Assembly: GCA_049115955.1 (NCBI GenBank)
Contig: JAGDZJ010000024.1
Location: 110,104 to 174,103 of the forward strand
DNA length: 64,000 bases
Source: Salinispirillum sp049115955
GTDB lineage: Bacteria > Pseudomonadota > Gammaproteobacteria > Pseudomonadales > Natronospirillaceae
Reading direction: 5' to 3'
Both the position numbers and the translations under genes were made by a program. Position 1 is the first letter of the stretch. Every line of letters begins with the position of its first letter. This document shows, one piece after another, positions 60,839 to 64,000 of the stretch. The notes below the pieces were generated by a model. The model made no database searches. It had not been told where the DNA came from and saw nothing but the letters and a program-made list of their open reading frames with translations.

Positions 60839-63800
60839 ATGTTACCCAAGTTGTCGGAACTCAATCCTGTCCAACAGGAATACCAAGCCTACTTGCGCGC
60901 CGTTAAGGATGCCGGTTTCAAAGGTGAACTTGCGCCCGACTACGCCATGCGTACGGTGCTGTCGACCGACAATTCGATCTACCAAGTGTTGCCGCAGGCG
61001 GTGGTTTTCCCGCGCGATGCCGCCGACATTCAAATTCTGACTCGCCTCGCCGACCAAGCGCCTTTCGGCAACATCGTGCTCAGCGCACGCGGCGGCGGTA
61101 CGGGCACCAACGGTCAATCGTTGACCGACGGCATCGTGGTCGACCTATCGCGCCACATGAACCAAATCCTGGAAATCAATGTTGAAGAACGCTGGGTGCG
61201 GGTGCAAACCGGCGTGGTGAAAGACCAACTGAACGCGGCCCTTAAGCCGCATGGTTTGTTTTTCGCACCTGAACTGTCCACCAGCAATCGCGCCACCATC
61301 GGCGGCATGATCAACACGGACGCCAGTGGCCAAGGCTCGGTTGCCTATGGCAAAACGCGCGACCACGTGCTTGAGCTGCACACGGTACTGGGTGACGGCA
61401 CGCTGTTGCACAGCCAAGCCATGTCTGACATTGATTTAGAAACCTATTGTGCAAATGAAGATCGCTCCGGGCTTATACACCGCACAGTGAAAGGCGTTTG
61501 GAACCAGCACGAATCAGCCATTAAAGCTAAGTTCCCACCGCTGAACCGCTGCTTGACCGGCTACGACCTGGCACACATTCGCGACGAAGAAGGTCGTTTC
61601 AATCTGAACAATATTTTGTGTGGCTCAGAAGGCACTCTGGGTTTTATCACCGAAGCCAAGTTGAACCTGCTGGTCGTACCCAAAACGTCAGCGCTGGTGA
61701 ATGTTTTCTACGACAGTTTTGAAAGCTCGCTGCGTGACGCCCAATCATTGATGTCGCAAAAGCCCACCTCGATCGAAACCGTCGATGATGTGGTACTGAA
61801 CCTCGCCAAAGGCGACATCGTTTGGCACAGCGTAAAAGAATTTTTTCCGGACACCGCTGGCGACATCCAAGGCATTAACTTGGTGGAATACACCGCCGAG
61901 AGTGACGCTGAACTCGACGCCAAAATCACCGCCATGACTGCGCACCTCAACAGCGTGCAAGGCCAGCCCGGAATGCCCATCGGCTTCACCATCGCGCGCG
62001 GCACCGATGCAGTGAATAAAATCTGGGGCATGCGCAAGAAGTCCGTCGGTTTGCTGGGTAACGCCAGCGGCGAAGCACGGCCTATTCCCTTCGTGGAAGA
62101 CACCGCTGTACCGCCAGAAAACTTGGCTGACTTCATCATGGAATTCCGCGCCGTACTCGATGGCAACAACCTGAAATACGGCATGTTTGGCCATGTTGAT
62201 TGTGGCGTGCTGCACGTACGCCCGATGCTCGACATGAAAGACCCAGACCAAGCAAGGCAAGTACGTGTAATCACCGAGCAAGTGGTTGCCTTAGTACGCA
62301 AATACAATGGCTTGCTGTGGGGTGAACACGGCAAAGGCGTGCGCTCCGAGTTTTCGCCAGAATTCTTTGGCGACCTCTACCCGGTATTGCAGCAGGTCAA
62401 AGCCGCATTCGACCCGCGTAACCAGTTCAACCCCGGCAAAATCGCCACACCCAACGCCGACAGCGCGCTGTTGAAAATCGACGAAGTGACCACCCGTGGC
62501 GAACTCGACCGGACAATTCCCGTTCAAGTGTGGGATCAGTTCTCCGACGCCAATTATTGCAACGGCAACGGAGCCTGCCACAACTGGAACCCCGACGACT
62601 TCATGTGTCCGTCGTGGAAGGCCACGCGTGACCGCCGCCAAACCCCAAAAGGACGTGCTTCTCTGGTGCGTGAATGGCAACGTCAGTTAGCCGAGCGTGG
62701 CGTCAAAACCACCGATTTGACCAGTGCCGCACGCCAGCAGAACTCTATCCTCAGCCTGCCCGGCAAAGTGCTGCGTACCCTCGCGGACAAAGCGCGACGC
62801 CGCCGTGGCGAAGTTGACTTCAATCAGGAAATTTACGACAGCTTCGCAGGTTGCCTCGCCTGTAAATCCTGTACCGGCCAATGCCCGATCAAAGTCAACG
62901 TACCCGAATTCCGCTCGCGCTTTCTGGAAATCTATTACAGCCGCTACGCCCGCCCGTTGAAAGACTACTTCATCGGCAGCCTGGAATACGTCGTGCCCTA
63001 CTTTGCGCCCGTGCGCGGCCTGTACAACGTACCGATGAACTCAGCCCCCGTAAAATGGCTGCTGAAGCACGTCGCTGGCATGGTCGACAGCCCCCTTCTG
63101 AGCAAAACACGCCTGCCGCGCGCGTTAAACAAACACAACATCCCGTGGGCCAACGCGCAAACGCTGGCGCAACTGACGGACGAACAACGATCCAAGGCCG
63201 TCATTCTCGTGCAAGACGCCTTCACCACCTTCTTCGAAACAGACACGGTGGTTGACGTACTCACCACTCTGCAGAAACTCGGTTTCTATCCGTTGGTGAT
63301 GCCCTTTCAGCCAAACGGCAAACCCTTGCACGTGCACGGCTTCCACAATGCCTTTGCCAAAGCCGCCAAGAACCACGCGCAATGGCTAACGGGCTTATCG
63401 ACGTTTGACGTACCTTTTATAGGCGTAGACCCCAGCATGGCGCTGACCTTCCGTGCCGAGTACCGCAAACTGCTGGGTGACGACGCCGTACCAGACGTAC
63501 TGCTGATTCAAGAGTTTCTGGCCCAGCGCCTGCCCGCAGCAGGTCTACTAAAGTCAGACGAACCCTATTATCTCATGGCGCATTGCACCGAAAGCACCAA
63601 TGCTGCGCCAAGCATCAAACAATGGCAGCAGGTCTTCGCCTCTCAAGGCTATCGCCTGGAAATCATCAGCACGGGTTGCTGCGGTATGGCCGGTACCTAT
63701 GGGCACGAGACACGCAACCGGCAAAACAGCGAGTCGATTTACGATCAGTCATGGCGTCGTCATGTGGAAGACCCAGCGAAGGCCAATCGCCTCATCGCTA

Positions 63801-63886
63801 CCGGTTATTCCTGCCGCACGCAAAGCAAGCGCTTATCGAATACCGCGATACCGCACCCGTTGAGCTTGCTAAGCCAGCTACTTTAA
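60839..63886 (+). CDS. ydiJ: FAD- and Fe-S-binding oxidoreductase, YdiJ family
   Basis: 1015 residues, near-identical length and layout to E. coli YdiJ. An N-terminal PCMH-type FAD domain (SARGGGTGTNGQSLTDG near residue 88; FFAPELSTSNRATIGGMIN), a dehydrogenase C domain (MFGHVDCGVLHVRP; GEHGKG), then 4Fe-4S cysteines (CNGNGACH; CLACKSCTGQCPIKVNVPEFR region) and a C-terminal CCG domain (GCCGMAGTYGH). Related to D-2-hydroxyglutarate/D-lactate dehydrogenases; YdiJ has been proposed to oxidise D-2-hydroxyglutarate. Probably peripheral on the inner membrane, passing electrons to quinone. ATG at 60839 is preceded by a weak ribosome site. Confidence 0.94.
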   Translation: MLPKLSELNPVQQEYQAYLRAVKDAGFKGELAPDYAMRTVLSTDNSIYQVLPQAVVFPRDAADIQILTRLADQAPFGNIVLSARGGGTGTNGQSLTDGIVVDLSRHMNQILEINVEERWVRVQTGVVKDQLNAALKPHGLFFAPELSTSNRATIGGMINTDASGQGSVAYGKTRDHVLELHTVLGDGTLLHSQAMSDIDLETYCANEDRSGLIHRTVKGVWNQHESAIKAKFPPLNRCLTGYDLAHIRDEEGRFNLNNILCGSEGTLGFITEAKLNLLVVPKTSALVNVFYDSFESSLRDAQSLMSQKPTSIETVDDVVLNLAKGDIVWHSVKEFFPDTAGDIQGINLVEYTAESDAELDAKITAMTAHLNSVQGQPGMPIGFTIARGTDAVNKIWGMRKKSVGLLGNASGEARPIPFVEDTAVPPENLADFIMEFRAVLDGNNLKYGMFGHVDCGVLHVRPMLDMKDPDQARQVRVITEQVVALVRKYNGLLWGEHGKGVRSEFSPEFFGDLYPVLQQVKAAFDPRNQFNPGKIATPNADSALLKIDEVTTRGELDRTIPVQVWDQFSDANYCNGNGACHNWNPDDFMCPSWKATRDRRQTPKGRASLVREWQRQLAERGVKTTDLTSAARQQNSILSLPGKVLRTLADKARRRRGEVDFNQEIYDSFAGCLACKSCTGQCPIKVNVPEFRSRFLEIYYSRYARPLKDYFIGSLEYVVPYFAPVRGLYNVPMNSAPVKWLLKHVAGMVDSPLLSKTRLPRALNKHNIPWANAQTLAQLTDEQRSKAVILVQDAFTTFFETDTVVDVLTTLQKLGFYPLVMPFQPNGKPLHVHGFHNAFAKAAKNHAQWLTGLSTFDVPFIGVDPSMALTFRAEYRKLLGDDAVPDVLLIQEFLAQRLPAAGLLKSDEPYYLMAHCTESTNAAPSIKQWQQVFASQGYRLEIISTGCCGMAGTYGHETRNRQNSESIYDQSWRRHVEDPAKANRLIATGYSCRTQSKRLSNTAIPHPLSLLSQLL

Positions 63887-63952
63887 TCAGTTTCTGGCCT
63901 ACTACACTGATAGAATGCCGGTTCTTGCCAAGGGTGGTATTGGCTTTATCAG

Positions 63953-63995
63953 GGACGCCGTGAACGCATCCATGCGGGCTCGGATGCGACCGTCC
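63953..63995. repeat. Palindromic element at the window edge
   Basis: CGCATCC (63965-63971) and GGATGCG (63982-63988) with a 10-base loop, inside GGAC (63953-63956) and GTCC (63992-63995). It resembles the REP-type palindromes common after genes in marine gammaproteobacteria, though I found no second copy in the window. The downstream gene is outside the window. Confidence 0.5.
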
Positions 63996-64000
63996 AGGTC

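Noticed and set aside
61708..62334. 208-codon minus-strand ORF inside ydiJ
   Set aside because: It is antisense to a highly conserved coding region, with Ser/Thr/Pro-biased composition typical of shadow frames.

Overview
The window is a stretch of chromosome from a free-living, probably marine, gammaproteobacterium. The evidence is gene content and order: ffs-dnaX-ybaB-recR-rnd-ycgL-ycgN, pheS-pheT-ihfA-merR, ffh-ypjD-corC, pyrB-pyrI, tandem fadD genes, tyrR, acnB, ihfA and a ydiJ-type oxidoreductase. Two methyl-accepting chemotaxis proteins, a FliA-like promoter and several c-di-GMP proteins point to a motile cell. The mix resembles Oceanospirillales/Pseudomonadales relatives (for example Saccharospirillaceae), but the genus is only a guess. 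I see no prophage, IS element, CRISPR array or toxin-antitoxin pair. The region is mostly core genome with small dispersed palindromic repeats.

Layout. 1-5734 (minus): the start of hrpA, then two tandem acyl-CoA synthetases. 5835-9353 (minus): a VWA-domain membrane protein of TIGR03503 type, a YEATS-associated-helix type membrane protein and a small membrane protein, followed by the housekeeping run ycgN-ycgL-rnd-recR-ybaB-dnaX and the 4.5S RNA gene. 14829-23309 (plus): a tight ten-gene run (DUF523/DUF1722, photolyase, NTF2-like, SDR, FAD oxidoreductase, DUF1365, cyclopropane-fatty-acid-synthase-like, DUF2878, two unknowns). It resembles the singlet-oxygen/photooxidative regulon controlled by RpoE-ChrR in other proteobacteria and is preceded by a matching ECF-type promoter. 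23403-31448 (plus): a GGDEF/EAL protein coupled to queE, then acnB, then a response regulator-CheC-diguanylate cyclase module.

31461-41911: a small unknown gene, cmoM, ridA divergent from a LysR regulator with a T-N11-A operator, tRNA-Pro(GGG), the pheST-ihfA-merR operon, cysQ, a ComEA-like protein and pyrBI. 42053-52637: a frameshifted chemoreceptor, ffh divergent from ypjD/corC, a Yip1 protein, tyrR with a perfect TyrR box in its own upstream region, a glycosyltransferase/PAP2-phosphatase pair and a HIT protein. 52899-63886: a FemAB-like protein, a VOC protein, a second chemoreceptor with a FliA-like promoter, an orphan amino-acid binding protein, proS, a CBS protein and ydiJ.

Assembly quality matters here. 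acnB is broken by an NN gap, a fragment of the Nextera/Tn5 mosaic-end adapter, a C-rich run and a 25-bp duplication. proS is broken by an NN join that adds one base. Both genes should be read as intact. The chemoreceptor at 42053-44175 has a one-base frameshift with no N nearby and may be a real lesion or an error.

The least conventional sequence is in the repeats: two diverged copies of a nested-stem, MITE-like element whose central hairpin shows compensatory changes, and two REP-like palindromes sharing a conserved loop core with different outer stems.
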